Shown here piece after piece: positions 33,093 to 42,186 of a stretch of DNA of 64,000 nucleotides (position 1 is its first letter; each line of letters opens with the position of its first letter). The notes under the pieces were generated by a model, which was not told the DNA's origin, searched no databases, and was given only the letters and a program-made list of their open reading frames with translations. A program made the translations under genes and the position numbers. Source of the stretch: an uncultured Dorea sp. (GTDB taxonomy: Bacteria > Bacillota > Clostridia > Lachnospirales > Lachnospiraceae); assembly GCA_910577685.1 (NCBI GenBank), contig CAJTOH010000011.1, forward strand, positions 3,877 to 67,876. Direction: 5' to 3'.

Positions 33093-36000
33093 ATGATGGA
33101 ACAACAGAAGATAAAGCTAGGGGCGAGGGTATTAACGGAGCAGGAGATGAATCTGATTCTCCCGAATTCAAATCAGGTATATGACCAGATTGATGTGTTT
33201 CGCAGCAATATTTCGGAAGGAAGCGGCAGTGAACAGAAGACGAACAATATTGGAATTATGGGGTGCCGGGGAGCGGGAAAGACTTCAATCTTAAAAACGT
33301 TTTATAAGAGGTTAAGCGAAGAGCAAAAAAATACGGGAGATATTTTGCTTCCGATTGTTATTCCGGAGAATATGTCTCCGGGGACATCGCTTATGGATGC
33401 TATTCTGGGAATGTTTAAGCCGATTGTTAAGGAGATCGGCGATGAAAGGAAAAGGAAGGAGAACGAAAAAAGGGGACGGGAATGCATTTACTCTGGCCGC
33501 GATAAGCTGGAAAAAGTATATAACGATATGGTGAGGCAGTATTGTTATATTAAAAAAGATTATCGGGATATATTGATACGGCAGTTTACCACAGAGCAAT
33601 ATTATCTGGATAAGACCAAAGAAGTATTTAATTCGGACTCGGAATTTATAAAATTGTTTGGGGAGTTTGTCAATATATTGTGTACATATGCGGAAGAGAA
33701 GAGGGATAGGGCAGATGACGCTGAGGGATCCCATGCTATGATTTTTTTATTTATTGACGATATTGACCTGAGTACTACGCGGTGTATGGACGTTGTAAAA
33801 GTCCTTCTGTCTTATTTGCCTAATCCGAGAATAGTGACGTTCATATCGGGGGATCTTGATACCTTTGAGGAAGCGCTGACTCTGGATTTCCTTAGACAGG
33901 AGAATTCGCTTGATGCCGAGGTTTTTCGGACAACGTATATGAACAGGAAGGCAGACAGTCTGCTGACGCGGAAGAAAGCTCTGGCATATGAATATTTGAG
34001 AAAGGTTATTCCGCCCGCGTATCGTAAAACTATCAAGAGGTGGTCGCTGGAGGAAAGAGGGGATTTTCAGGTTGCGGACGGAGAGGGGAAGAACCAGACG
34101 AAGTTAGTGGAGCTGTTGATGGAGGTGACGGCGGAATATATTGACAGCTCCTATTTTACATATACGGATGTGACTGAAAGAAGGGAAAATGAGCGCCGAA
34201 GGGTTAATGATGTTATATTCCACATGTTTGATGATACGTCGCGGGGTATCAATAATGTTTATAATGTATTGCAGGAGCTGCGGGACTTAGGACATGAGGC
34301 TGATAGGAATTCATTAATGAGGCTGATTGAGGCAATGATTGATTCCAAGCAGTTATACGCCCAATGCAGAGAACAGTTCCTTGGACAAATCATTGTAGTT
34401 GTACAGGATAATGTTAAGGTTGATTTTGAAAGCGCGTTTCACTGGTTATATGGAGAGGGAGGTCAAGAGAGTGATAAGGCTGCCGGGGGAGGGCAGGACT
34501 CAGGGAATGTCAGCGGGGGAGAAGAAGATAGACAAGCAACTTGTATGGATGATAAGGAAAATGAGAAAGAGCAAAGTTTTGATTCTAAGCAAAGTTTTTC
34601 TATTTTTTTGTTAATTGATTTTGCGGGCAGGATTTTTTCTGAGGAACTGAATTCTAACGCTTATTATATGATGCTAAAGAATAAAGCCGTGGAGGAATAT
34701 ATTTACGACGAGACAATTGACGGAAAAATCCCCGCGAAACGGAAGAAGCTTAGTCTGGACGGACATAATTGGAATGAAAAGAATATTGGGTGGATATTGA
34801 GCAAACTTTTACAGAACGGAGAATTTATTCTGAATTTGTATCTTGTGAAATTTCTGGGCCGGGATAGGATCTATCATATTTGGGATGGAGGAGAGACGGG
34901 CCGGGATGATGTTTATGAGGCGGCGTATGCGCTGATTAAGTCGGTTCAGGCGATGGAGGAAGATGCGGAAGGACGAAAAGATTATTTGGTACGGATGTAT
35001 TCACAGATGAAAGAAGTTATGTTGGCGCTTTTGGATTTATTGCCTTTAAATGCAGATGTTATTTATGGGGAAAAATTGCTGCAGGATGTACCGGAAGAGG
35101 TGAAATGGCATAAGTTTTTTCTTGAAGAAACCAAATCGGAAGAAAATCTGGCTCTGGCAAGTACGCGGTCTGTTGAGAAATGTTTTCTTGAGATGGGAGA
35201 AAGGGATAAGTATACGGCGGTATATTTAGGCTCTAGATATTCCTTATTCTGGATTTATTATGAGATCTGTATGAGGGAGGAAAAGGCAAAGAAGAGAATA
35301 ATTGATTTGGAAGGGATGGCTGCGAGGCTGATTTCGCGAGGATTGTTAAAGGCAAAGATGCGTCAGTTCAAAGGTATAATGAACCGTTTCCAGATTCATG
35401 AAATCACGAAAGAGGGATATCCGGCTTTGTTAGGTGAAGACGGTGCGAAGGAAAAGAAAGTAATTTTCCAGATTGATAAGGAAAAGTTATGGGATAATAG
35501 TTATGTGAAAAATTTTGTATATCCTTTCTTGAATAAGAAGAGGTGGAGATATCTAAGATCAATATACAGGAAGCCTCTTTTCTTCGATGTCAGAGAATTG
35601 CTGGCAGAATCGGGGGGATATTATAAGTTTATGAATTGTGATAAAGGCGTATCGGGAGCGGCGCTTGTATGCAGACTGGAAAAAAAGTTAAACAAGTACT
35701 TCTTTCTAAAAGGGGATTTAAATAATAATAAAGATGATATAACATATTATATGAGTCTGGATCAGATCCTCGTTATACAGTGTATGCTTGAAGAATTTTT
35801 GAAGGATCATCCGGGAATAAAACTGGGGAAAAAAGAAACGAGACAATTATTGATGGAAATTAGAGAGCTGCCATTAGTTCTGCAGTCAGATGAAGAAATA
35901 TTGGATGAGCTTTTTAAAAAGGAAAAAGCTTTTTTAGCTCAGCTAGAACACGAAGTAATGCATAAAATAAAAACAGATAGAAATATAGATGTGGATATGT

Positions 36001-36449
36001 GGGGAATGAAGCAAGAGGCAGGAATTGATCAGTTTGGGAAAAATGAACAGATAATAGAAGATATTGAGGAACAGTACTGTGTAAAAATAGACAAGGATGA
36101 TAAGGGGTATTTTTTGTTTGATGTCCAGAATATTATCATAGATTCTGACGAAAAATTTATTCAATTGAGGGACGGAGAGTGGGAGAAAAAGATAAAGTCC
36201 ATGATTAAAGATATGGAAGATAAAGAAGAGGAAAATAATTTTTATTTGCACAGCTATCTTAGATACCTTCAAGCAGAGAACAATGATTATGACACATTAG
36301 GAATACGTGCGGAAGCAGTTGCTGATTTTACGAAAGAATTGTTAGATAATGAGATAATAGCGGCAGACCTTGTTCAAAAGGAGATTTATGACATACTTAA
36401 AGAGAAGATGGAGCTGACGGAAGAAGAGTTTGAAGGTCTTTTTTCATGA
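33093..36449 (+). CDS. rdrA: RdrA, ATPase of the RADAR anti-phage system
   Basis: A large P-loop ATPase (1118 aa) that in RADAR assembles with RdrB into a giant complex acting on infection. Walker A is GCRGAGKT at 57-64, Walker B FLFIDDID at 218-225, followed by a sensor-like strand IVTFISGD at 247-254. The rest is helical with no other family motif I can name. It is longer than the roughly 900-residue RdrA proteins I remember; a Gly/Glu/Asp-rich insert near 465-500 adds part of this. ATG 33093 has GAGGAG 8 bases upstream, so the longer TTG-initiated frame is rejected. rdrB follows after 22 bases. The call rests on the ATPase plus divergent deaminase pairing. Confidence 0.85.
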   Translation: MMEQQKIKLGARVLTEQEMNLILPNSNQVYDQIDVFRSNISEGSGSEQKTNNIGIMGCRGAGKTSILKTFYKRLSEEQKNTGDILLPIVIPENMSPGTSLMDAILGMFKPIVKEIGDERKRKENEKRGRECIYSGRDKLEKVYNDMVRQYCYIKKDYRDILIRQFTTEQYYLDKTKEVFNSDSEFIKLFGEFVNILCTYAEEKRDRADDAEGSHAMIFLFIDDIDLSTTRCMDVVKVLLSYLPNPRIVTFISGDLDTFEEALTLDFLRQENSLDAEVFRTTYMNRKADSLLTRKKALAYEYLRKVIPPAYRKTIKRWSLEERGDFQVADGEGKNQTKLVELLMEVTAEYIDSSYFTYTDVTERRENERRRVNDVIFHMFDDTSRGINNVYNVLQELRDLGHEADRNSLMRLIEAMIDSKQLYAQCREQFLGQIIVVVQDNVKVDFESAFHWLYGEGGQESDKAAGGGQDSGNVSGGEEDRQATCMDDKENEKEQSFDSKQSFSIFLLIDFAGRIFSEELNSNAYYMMLKNKAVEEYIYDETIDGKIPAKRKKLSLDGHNWNEKNIGWILSKLLQNGEFILNLYLVKFLGRDRIYHIWDGGETGRDDVYEAAYALIKSVQAMEEDAEGRKDYLVRMYSQMKEVMLALLDLLPLNADVIYGEKLLQDVPEEVKWHKFFLEETKSEENLALASTRSVEKCFLEMGERDKYTAVYLGSRYSLFWIYYEICMREEKAKKRIIDLEGMAARLISRGLLKAKMRQFKGIMNRFQIHEITKEGYPALLGEDGAKEKKVIFQIDKEKLWDNSYVKNFVYPFLNKKRWRYLRSIYRKPLFFDVRELLAESGGYYKFMNCDKGVSGAALVCRLEKKLNKYFFLKGDLNNNKDDITYYMSLDQILVIQCMLEEFLKDHPGIKLGKKETRQLLMEIRELPLVLQSDEEILDELFKKEKAFLAQLEHEVMHKIKTDRNIDVDMWGMKQEAGIDQFGKNEQIIEDIEEQYCVKIDKDDKGYFLFDVQNIIIDSDEKFIQLRDGEWEKKIKSMIKDMEDKEEENNFYLHSYLRYLQAENNDYDTLGIRAEAVADFTKELLDNEIIAADLVQKEIYDILKEKMELTEEEFEGLFS

Positions 36450-36471
36450 TTAATTTAAAGGAAGTATATGT

Positions 36472-39270
36472 ATGAATGATACAATAAATAGATATCTGGC
36501 TATTTTGTGTTATCCTTTTGCCTCGTTAGAGTTCTTTCGAAAAGATTACTTTAAAGAGATAATTGAAGTAAAACGTGAAAAACAGGAGAAGAATAGAAAA
36601 ACAAGCGATAGGGTTAAAAAGCTTGAGAAGATCCTGTATGATAATGTAATCGGCCATATGCAGAACCAATATACGATATATTCTTATGACGAAATCTATA
36701 TGTACTTAGAAAAGTGTTATTTGTTTGATATAAGGACAGGAGACGTTTCTTCTTCTTTAGATCTGTACTTACAATGTTTTCATAAGATTATGAACGCAAT
36801 GATATCGCAGCGGGACGGGAAGGTCGTATTCAAGTATTGGAAGAACAGTCATGATGAAAGTTTTCTCGGCGGATTTGGAGATGAAAATAAGATATTTTTA
36901 TTTCATAGTATGAGTATGCATATTCCGCTGGATTTTGTTGTTATGCTCTATATGGCTCGGAATCCGAGGAATACGGCGGAGTGTCTGGATAATTATTACA
37001 GCCAGATCGAGGCGGCCGATCAGCAGCTGGATATTATTTTGAAGACCGGGGTGGCTGAAAATCATATGCATAAAGGCGTTTCTATATCTTTCTTTGAGAT
37101 TTGGGAGGCGCTGATGACGCCGATTACAAGTTACTCTCTTGAAATATTTAAGGGGCTGAATCTTTCAATGGGAAATGGCGGCGCAGAGGATGCGGAGGTT
37201 CTGTTTTTTGTTTTAGCGGCGGCTATTACGCGTATCCGGATAGCGTTGGAATTAAGAAACTATTTTACTGATGAAGGGAGCGCTCCTAAGCGATGCAATT
37301 ATTTTGATGCGAATGTTGAAGGGAAGAAGGATGCGGAGGAAATTAAGGAGTTGGAATTCCTTATGTGTTCTTTTGGAAAAGGGGAGGATTTGGAGGAGTT
37401 ATTCCGGGAGCGTTTGGGAGATGCCGGCAAGAAAAAAGTAAAGGCGGAAATGTTTACTTATTTTCAGAAACAATGGGATACGCTTTTGCAGCTTCTCTCG
37501 GAACATGATAATGAACGGACGTGGATGCAGGAATTATTTGGCGTGCCTTCTGATATACATACGTCAGACGAGAATATTTTCTTATTCTATGCGATGAAAT
37601 ATTTGAGTGAGCAGGAGGAGAAGCATTTTCCGGAGGAAGGGAGGCAGACGGCGGAGTGGATTTTGCAGTATCTGCGTATTAGAAATTATGTCTTTGGATG
37701 TACGGTTCAGAAGAAAACGATCAGGGGGCTGGATTATTTTCAGCAGAAATATTATGGGAAAGATTCCGGAATGAATAAGTTTGGGGGCCGGATCGCCGGT
37801 ATCGGTAAAATGGGGGAGGAAAATACAATCTATTGGGAGCAGGCGATGCGTAAGCAGTTCCAGAATCGGTATTTGAAAAAAATAGAATTTCGGGCGTCTA
37901 TTAATAAAAACGAGAACTATTTTCGAAGAGATGTGAGGGCGTTTTTGGAAGCATACCGAAATATTATTGAAGAAGATTATTGTGTGAAAGAGGAGGGGAG
38001 GTATAAAGTCTGCCGGGAGATACCAAGAGTGGGATTGATCTTTCATTTTATAAAGCGCAAAGATGAAACGGTTCCTGAGAAATGTTTTTTGGATGGCGTA
38101 GAAGAGCGGGAGAAGATTCTGTTCGGAGCGCTGGAAAAGGAATATGATGAAGCGGTGGAGCTGATGAGGAAATTGAGGGAGGAGATCCCGGGGCTGGATC
38201 GGTTTATCGTGGGTATTGACGCTGCCAGCCTAGAGAATTCGACTCCTGTGTGGGCGTTTGCTAAGGTATATAATAAGGCGAGAGACAGCTCGATAGAAAA
38301 AATAGGGTATGAGAGAATAGGGACTCAGAGCTTACGTTTTACTTTTCATGCGGGAGAGGAGTTCAGGCATATTCTGTCGGGGCTGCGCAGGGTCGACGAG
38401 GCGGTGACGTTTCTGAAATTCCATGCGGGGGATAGGATCGGCCACGGGACGGCGCTGGGGATTGTGCCGGAGCAGTGGAGACGTTTTAATCCTTTTGTAG
38501 TTCTGCCCAGGATAGAGGCTCTGGAAAATTATATTTGGGCCTACTATGTGCTGAGTCAGGACGCCGTAAATTTTCAGTCAACGCTGATGGCGTATCTGGA
38601 GAGAAGGGTGTATGAGCTGGCTGGGGAAATTTATGGAAAGGCGCAGGGAATCTCGATGCAGGTCTTAATGCAGGGGTATCTGAAAATGTTTGATACGGCG
38701 GGGGACGGAGCGTACGAAAGATGCAGGTTTGCGGAAAAGAATGGATTTTGCGAATATGTGCAGGGTGAGAACTGCGACGAGATTCTGTGGAGCGGGGAGA
38801 AACTGGCTCTGGCGAGGCATTGCAAGAGATTCGTGCTTAGGATGGAAAGGCCTATTAATTATGAGGTGACGGAGCAAGATATACAGATTACTAAGACGCT
38901 TCAAAAGATGCTGTGCAGGAAATTGAGCAGGAGGGGGATTGTTGTTGAGGTTAATCCTTCGTCTAATGTGGCTATTGGGGAAGTGGATAAGATTACGGAT
39001 AATCAGATATATCGGTTGAACCGGCCGGAGGGCGAGGATAATGTTATGGTGTGCATTAATTCGGATGATCCGACGGTATTTCATACAAATGTTTCGAATG
39101 AGTTGGCGTATATCTATTATGGGATGCTGTATCATGCGAAAAGCAGGGAGGCGGCGTTGGCGTGGATTGATAAGGTTAGGGAGTGTGGGGTGAAGTCTTC
39201 TTTTGTGCAGGTGAGTGAGACGGATCAGGTGATGTATGAGATGGTGAGGGGGATATTGGAGATTCTGTGA
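36472..39270 (+). CDS. rdrB: RdrB, divergent adenosine deaminase of RADAR
   Basis: A 932-aa protein that in RADAR deaminates adenosine nucleotides or RNA adenosines to inosine during phage infection. All adenosine-deaminase zinc and catalytic motifs are visible but spread over a very long chain. They are HMHKG at 198-202 (HxH zinc pair), HAGEE at 626-630, DRIGHG at 654-659, VEVNPSSN at 825-832, and SDDP at 864-867 (zinc Asp and neighbour). Normal adenosine deaminases are about 350 aa. The large insert between 210 and 600 and the upstream rdrA-type ATPase are the RADAR signature. No accessory rdrC/rdrD-type gene is next to it. Confidence 0.88.
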   Translation: MNDTINRYLAILCYPFASLEFFRKDYFKEIIEVKREKQEKNRKTSDRVKKLEKILYDNVIGHMQNQYTIYSYDEIYMYLEKCYLFDIRTGDVSSSLDLYLQCFHKIMNAMISQRDGKVVFKYWKNSHDESFLGGFGDENKIFLFHSMSMHIPLDFVVMLYMARNPRNTAECLDNYYSQIEAADQQLDIILKTGVAENHMHKGVSISFFEIWEALMTPITSYSLEIFKGLNLSMGNGGAEDAEVLFFVLAAAITRIRIALELRNYFTDEGSAPKRCNYFDANVEGKKDAEEIKELEFLMCSFGKGEDLEELFRERLGDAGKKKVKAEMFTYFQKQWDTLLQLLSEHDNERTWMQELFGVPSDIHTSDENIFLFYAMKYLSEQEEKHFPEEGRQTAEWILQYLRIRNYVFGCTVQKKTIRGLDYFQQKYYGKDSGMNKFGGRIAGIGKMGEENTIYWEQAMRKQFQNRYLKKIEFRASINKNENYFRRDVRAFLEAYRNIIEEDYCVKEEGRYKVCREIPRVGLIFHFIKRKDETVPEKCFLDGVEEREKILFGALEKEYDEAVELMRKLREEIPGLDRFIVGIDAASLENSTPVWAFAKVYNKARDSSIEKIGYERIGTQSLRFTFHAGEEFRHILSGLRRVDEAVTFLKFHAGDRIGHGTALGIVPEQWRRFNPFVVLPRIEALENYIWAYYVLSQDAVNFQSTLMAYLERRVYELAGEIYGKAQGISMQVLMQGYLKMFDTAGDGAYERCRFAEKNGFCEYVQGENCDEILWSGEKLALARHCKRFVLRMERPINYEVTEQDIQITKTLQKMLCRKLSRRGIVVEVNPSSNVAIGEVDKITDNQIYRLNRPEGEDNVMVCINSDDPTVFHTNVSNELAYIYYGMLYHAKSREAALAWIDKVRECGVKSSFVQVSETDQVMYEMVRGILEIL

Positions 39271-39594
39271 GTAATGATGCAGGGCTGTTTGGAACGGAAA
39301 GCCAGTAATGGAGGATGAGGGAGGGCGGCCCTGCGTCTGTGTAAGGGGTGTTATATATAGTTTTATTAAAATCCTAAAGAAAAAATATAATCTGTCGATA
39401 TATTAAAAAGATGGAAGTGAAAACCTATTGATTTTATGGGATGTATATTGTAAACTGGATGGTACTTATATTAAGTGTTTGTAGGGGTTTTGAGTGGAAG
39501 AAGTTTTGATAGATGGATAGTACTTGAACAAAAGAGTGGAATAGATTTTTAAGGTTTATATATTATATTAATTAATAGTTCTGAGAGGTCGCGG
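39271..39594. other. AT-rich gap between rdrB and the second GT-B gene
   Basis: I see no gene in this stretch. The first 80 bases after rdrB are GC-rich and contain GCAGGGC...GCCCTGC, a wide hairpin without a T run. The remainder is very AT-rich and should hold the promoter of the 39595 gene, but no convincing -35/-10 pair could be fixed. Two similar strings, GGATGGTACTT (about 39458) and GGATAGTACTT (about 39520), form a short direct repeat. Confidence 0.4.
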
Positions 39595-42132
39595 ATGAGA
39601 AGGAAAGAAAAGAAACAGGTTGAAGAATTTATTGGCACTCTTCATTCTGCTCATGATGAAATAAAGAAACAGATTGAGAATCATAATAAAGAGTTGGCGC
39701 GAAAGCTCTTGGAAAACTGTCAGGATGGGGCTATTCAGATAGGGAATCTGATAGAAACGGTGGAGGGAGAGGAATGTCCGGTGATCCCGATGCTGGAGGG
39801 GTATTGTGAGCTGGTATATCAGATTTATGAAGAATTGGGATATGAAGAAGCTGTTAGGGCAGATAAGAGCTTTAAGGTTTTGCATAGACAATTAACCAGG
39901 ATTGAGAATAGTGTGAGATATGATATTAAAGGGCGTTTGGAGATTGTCTTTCTTCCTTATAAGGCATCTATGTGGGATTCACTGGAAAGTGTTTGGATGG
40001 CTGCTGATGCAGACGAAAATTGTGATGCTTATGTGATTCCAATTCCATACTATGACCGGAATCCGGATGGGACTTTAGGCGAATATCATTATGAAGGCGA
40101 TGAATTTCCGGATAATGTGCCGATCGTACACTATGACAATTATAGTCTGGATAAACGCAGACCGGATGTAATCTATATACATAATCCTTATGATAGTTAT
40201 AATTATGTCACGAGCGTTGATCCGAGATATTATTCTAAAGAGTTAAGAAAGTATACGGATATGTTGGTTTATATACCATATTACTCTACGTCCGGAGGTA
40301 TGTCAGAGGGACAGATGACTTGTCCGGCATACTATTATGCTGATTATATTATTACACAAGCGGAGAAATACCGCAAATTTTTTGATCCTGACCTCCCTAA
40401 CAGCAAGTTTAAGCCATTCGGGTCGCCGAAATTTGATAGAATCGTTCGCATCTGTAATCACCCGCCTAAGCCGCCGGCAGAGTGGGCTGAAAAGATGAAA
40501 GGCAAGAGGGTGTACTTTTATAATACAAGCTTGAATGGAATGTTGGCGGATACGGATTCGTTTTTGAAGAAAATGAAGTATGTCTTTGAATGTTTTGAGG
40601 GTAGGGAGGATGCGTGTCTGTTGTGGAGACCTCATCCGCTTATGGAGTCTACGCTGGATTCGATGCGTGCGCAGTATAAGCCCTTTTATGAATGGCTGAA
40701 AGGATATTTTATTGAGAACGGGCTTGGTATTTATGATGATACGCCGGATATAGCGAATACGATTGCGCTTTGCGACGCTTATATTGGAGATGGGGCAACG
40801 TCGGTGACATCTTTGTTTGGGATTGTGGGGAAGCCGTTGTTTATTTTGGATAATTATATTCATAGTGTTCCGGGGGAGGATGATTGGAGAGGGAAGGCGA
40901 TTCCGGGATTCAATTTTTATGGGGATGATAACTGGATGATTCCGCAGGGGAATAAACTGTATTTCTCGGAAAATGGTGATTATAGGTATAAGTATTTTTG
41001 CGATTTGTCGGAGTATGCTTATGGGTATTATTATTCGCAGGTTATAACTATAGGGGAGAAACATTATGTATGTCCTGCTAATGCGCGCGATATCCTTGTA
41101 CTTGGGAAGAGTGGGGTTGAGAAGAGGATTGAAGTGGAGCAATGTATGGAGCAGGCAGGGGCGTTTGGCGGGGCGATTAGTTGGGAGAAGTATTTGTTCC
41201 TTATTCCGAACAATTATCCTGCTGTTGTGAGATATGATACTGAGAAGGATGAAATCTGTTACTATAGTCAGCATTTAGATGTATTTCAAAGGATCGTAGA
41301 TGGAGAAAAGAGGAGCGGCGGATATTGTGTCCGGGAGGGGAGCTTGTATCTGGCATCGCCGGAAGATAATCAGATTCTGGAAATAAGGGCAGAAACAGGA
41401 GAAGAAAAAGTTTTGTTGCTAGCAGTGAACCATAAATGTGGCTGTTTTGAAATGATATCAGAGGGAGAAGACATATGGCTTTTGCCGTACGAGGGTTATG
41501 TAATTACAAGATGGAATCCAAGAAGCGGGGAAATCCAGGAGTATACGGATTATCCGAAGGAATTGATGTGTACACATATGATCCACAAATATAAGTGTTC
41601 GGTATGTCCGTTCAGTGTACCAGCGTTTTATGGAGATTATGTTTATTTTCCGCCGCGGTGGGCGAATATGTATGTTTGTCTGAATAGGAAAACAGGAGAG
41701 ATGAAAGAATGGAAGCCTCCGATGGATATAGCAAATAGCTGGAAGAATGGATATTATTTTTGTTGGTCAAAGGGTTGTTTTGTGCGCCCGGTAGGAAAGT
41801 ATAACGAAAATGAATTTAACCTATTTTCGGCGTTTGATAGAAAAGTGTATTGTATAAATATGGAGACAAAAGATTACAAAGAAGTTTTGATTGAGCTTGA
41901 TAAAGATGAATTAGAGATGCATGAAGCAGGATTTCAAGAAAATTCCGAGTGGCTTCAGTATGCCTGTGAGGAAAATGCATTTAATTCTCTGCTCAATTTG
42001 CTTAATGGGAACATAATTGGTAATGCATTTGAAAAAGAAAAGCAAGTTCGGGCTTATGGGGAAATAGCAGCGAATAGCGATGGAACATGTGGTGAAAAAA
42101 CACATCAGTTTGTATGTAGGCAGTTTATGTGA
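39595..42132 (+). CDS. GT-B glycerophosphotransferase-like protein fused to a beta-propeller-like domain
   Basis: An 845-aa two-part protein. Residues 1 to about 430 are a paralogue of the 31375 product: shared FLPYKASMWDSLESVW, IPIPYYD, GSPKFDRI, LLWRPHPLMESTLDSM and DAYIGDGATSVTSLFG. This is the TagB/TagF-type donor fold. Residues about 465-800 hold repeated units of the form (Y/W)LxxPxxYxxVxRYDxxTGE, as in FLIPNNYPAVVRYD, DIWLLPYEGYVITRWN and YVYFPPRWANMYVCLN. These read as blades of a propeller, probably for glycan or protein binding. GAGAGG precedes the ATG. It heads the long plus-strand glycan locus. Confidence 0.7.
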   Translation: MRRKEKKQVEEFIGTLHSAHDEIKKQIENHNKELARKLLENCQDGAIQIGNLIETVEGEECPVIPMLEGYCELVYQIYEELGYEEAVRADKSFKVLHRQLTRIENSVRYDIKGRLEIVFLPYKASMWDSLESVWMAADADENCDAYVIPIPYYDRNPDGTLGEYHYEGDEFPDNVPIVHYDNYSLDKRRPDVIYIHNPYDSYNYVTSVDPRYYSKELRKYTDMLVYIPYYSTSGGMSEGQMTCPAYYYADYIITQAEKYRKFFDPDLPNSKFKPFGSPKFDRIVRICNHPPKPPAEWAEKMKGKRVYFYNTSLNGMLADTDSFLKKMKYVFECFEGREDACLLWRPHPLMESTLDSMRAQYKPFYEWLKGYFIENGLGIYDDTPDIANTIALCDAYIGDGATSVTSLFGIVGKPLFILDNYIHSVPGEDDWRGKAIPGFNFYGDDNWMIPQGNKLYFSENGDYRYKYFCDLSEYAYGYYYSQVITIGEKHYVCPANARDILVLGKSGVEKRIEVEQCMEQAGAFGGAISWEKYLFLIPNNYPAVVRYDTEKDEICYYSQHLDVFQRIVDGEKRSGGYCVREGSLYLASPEDNQILEIRAETGEEKVLLLAVNHKCGCFEMISEGEDIWLLPYEGYVITRWNPRSGEIQEYTDYPKELMCTHMIHKYKCSVCPFSVPAFYGDYVYFPPRWANMYVCLNRKTGEMKEWKPPMDIANSWKNGYYFCWSKGCFVRPVGKYNENEFNLFSAFDRKVYCINMETKDYKEVLIELDKDELEMHEAGFQENSEWLQYACEENAFNSLLNLLNGNIIGNAFEKEKQVRAYGEIAANSDGTCGEKTHQFVCRQFM

Positions 42133-42186
42133 AAGTAGGTTAGATAAAAATAGTGTGGGAATTTATGGTTCTTGGAGGTTGGCGAG

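Noticed and set aside
36472..39270. Housekeeping adenosine deaminase (purine salvage)
   Set aside because: 932 aa is far too long, and the gene follows a large ATPase gene as in RADAR.
40303..41274. A 323-codon minus-strand open frame
   Set aside because: Lies wholly antisense to the GT-B/propeller gene. Its Ile/Arg-rich composition is typical of a reading-frame shadow.
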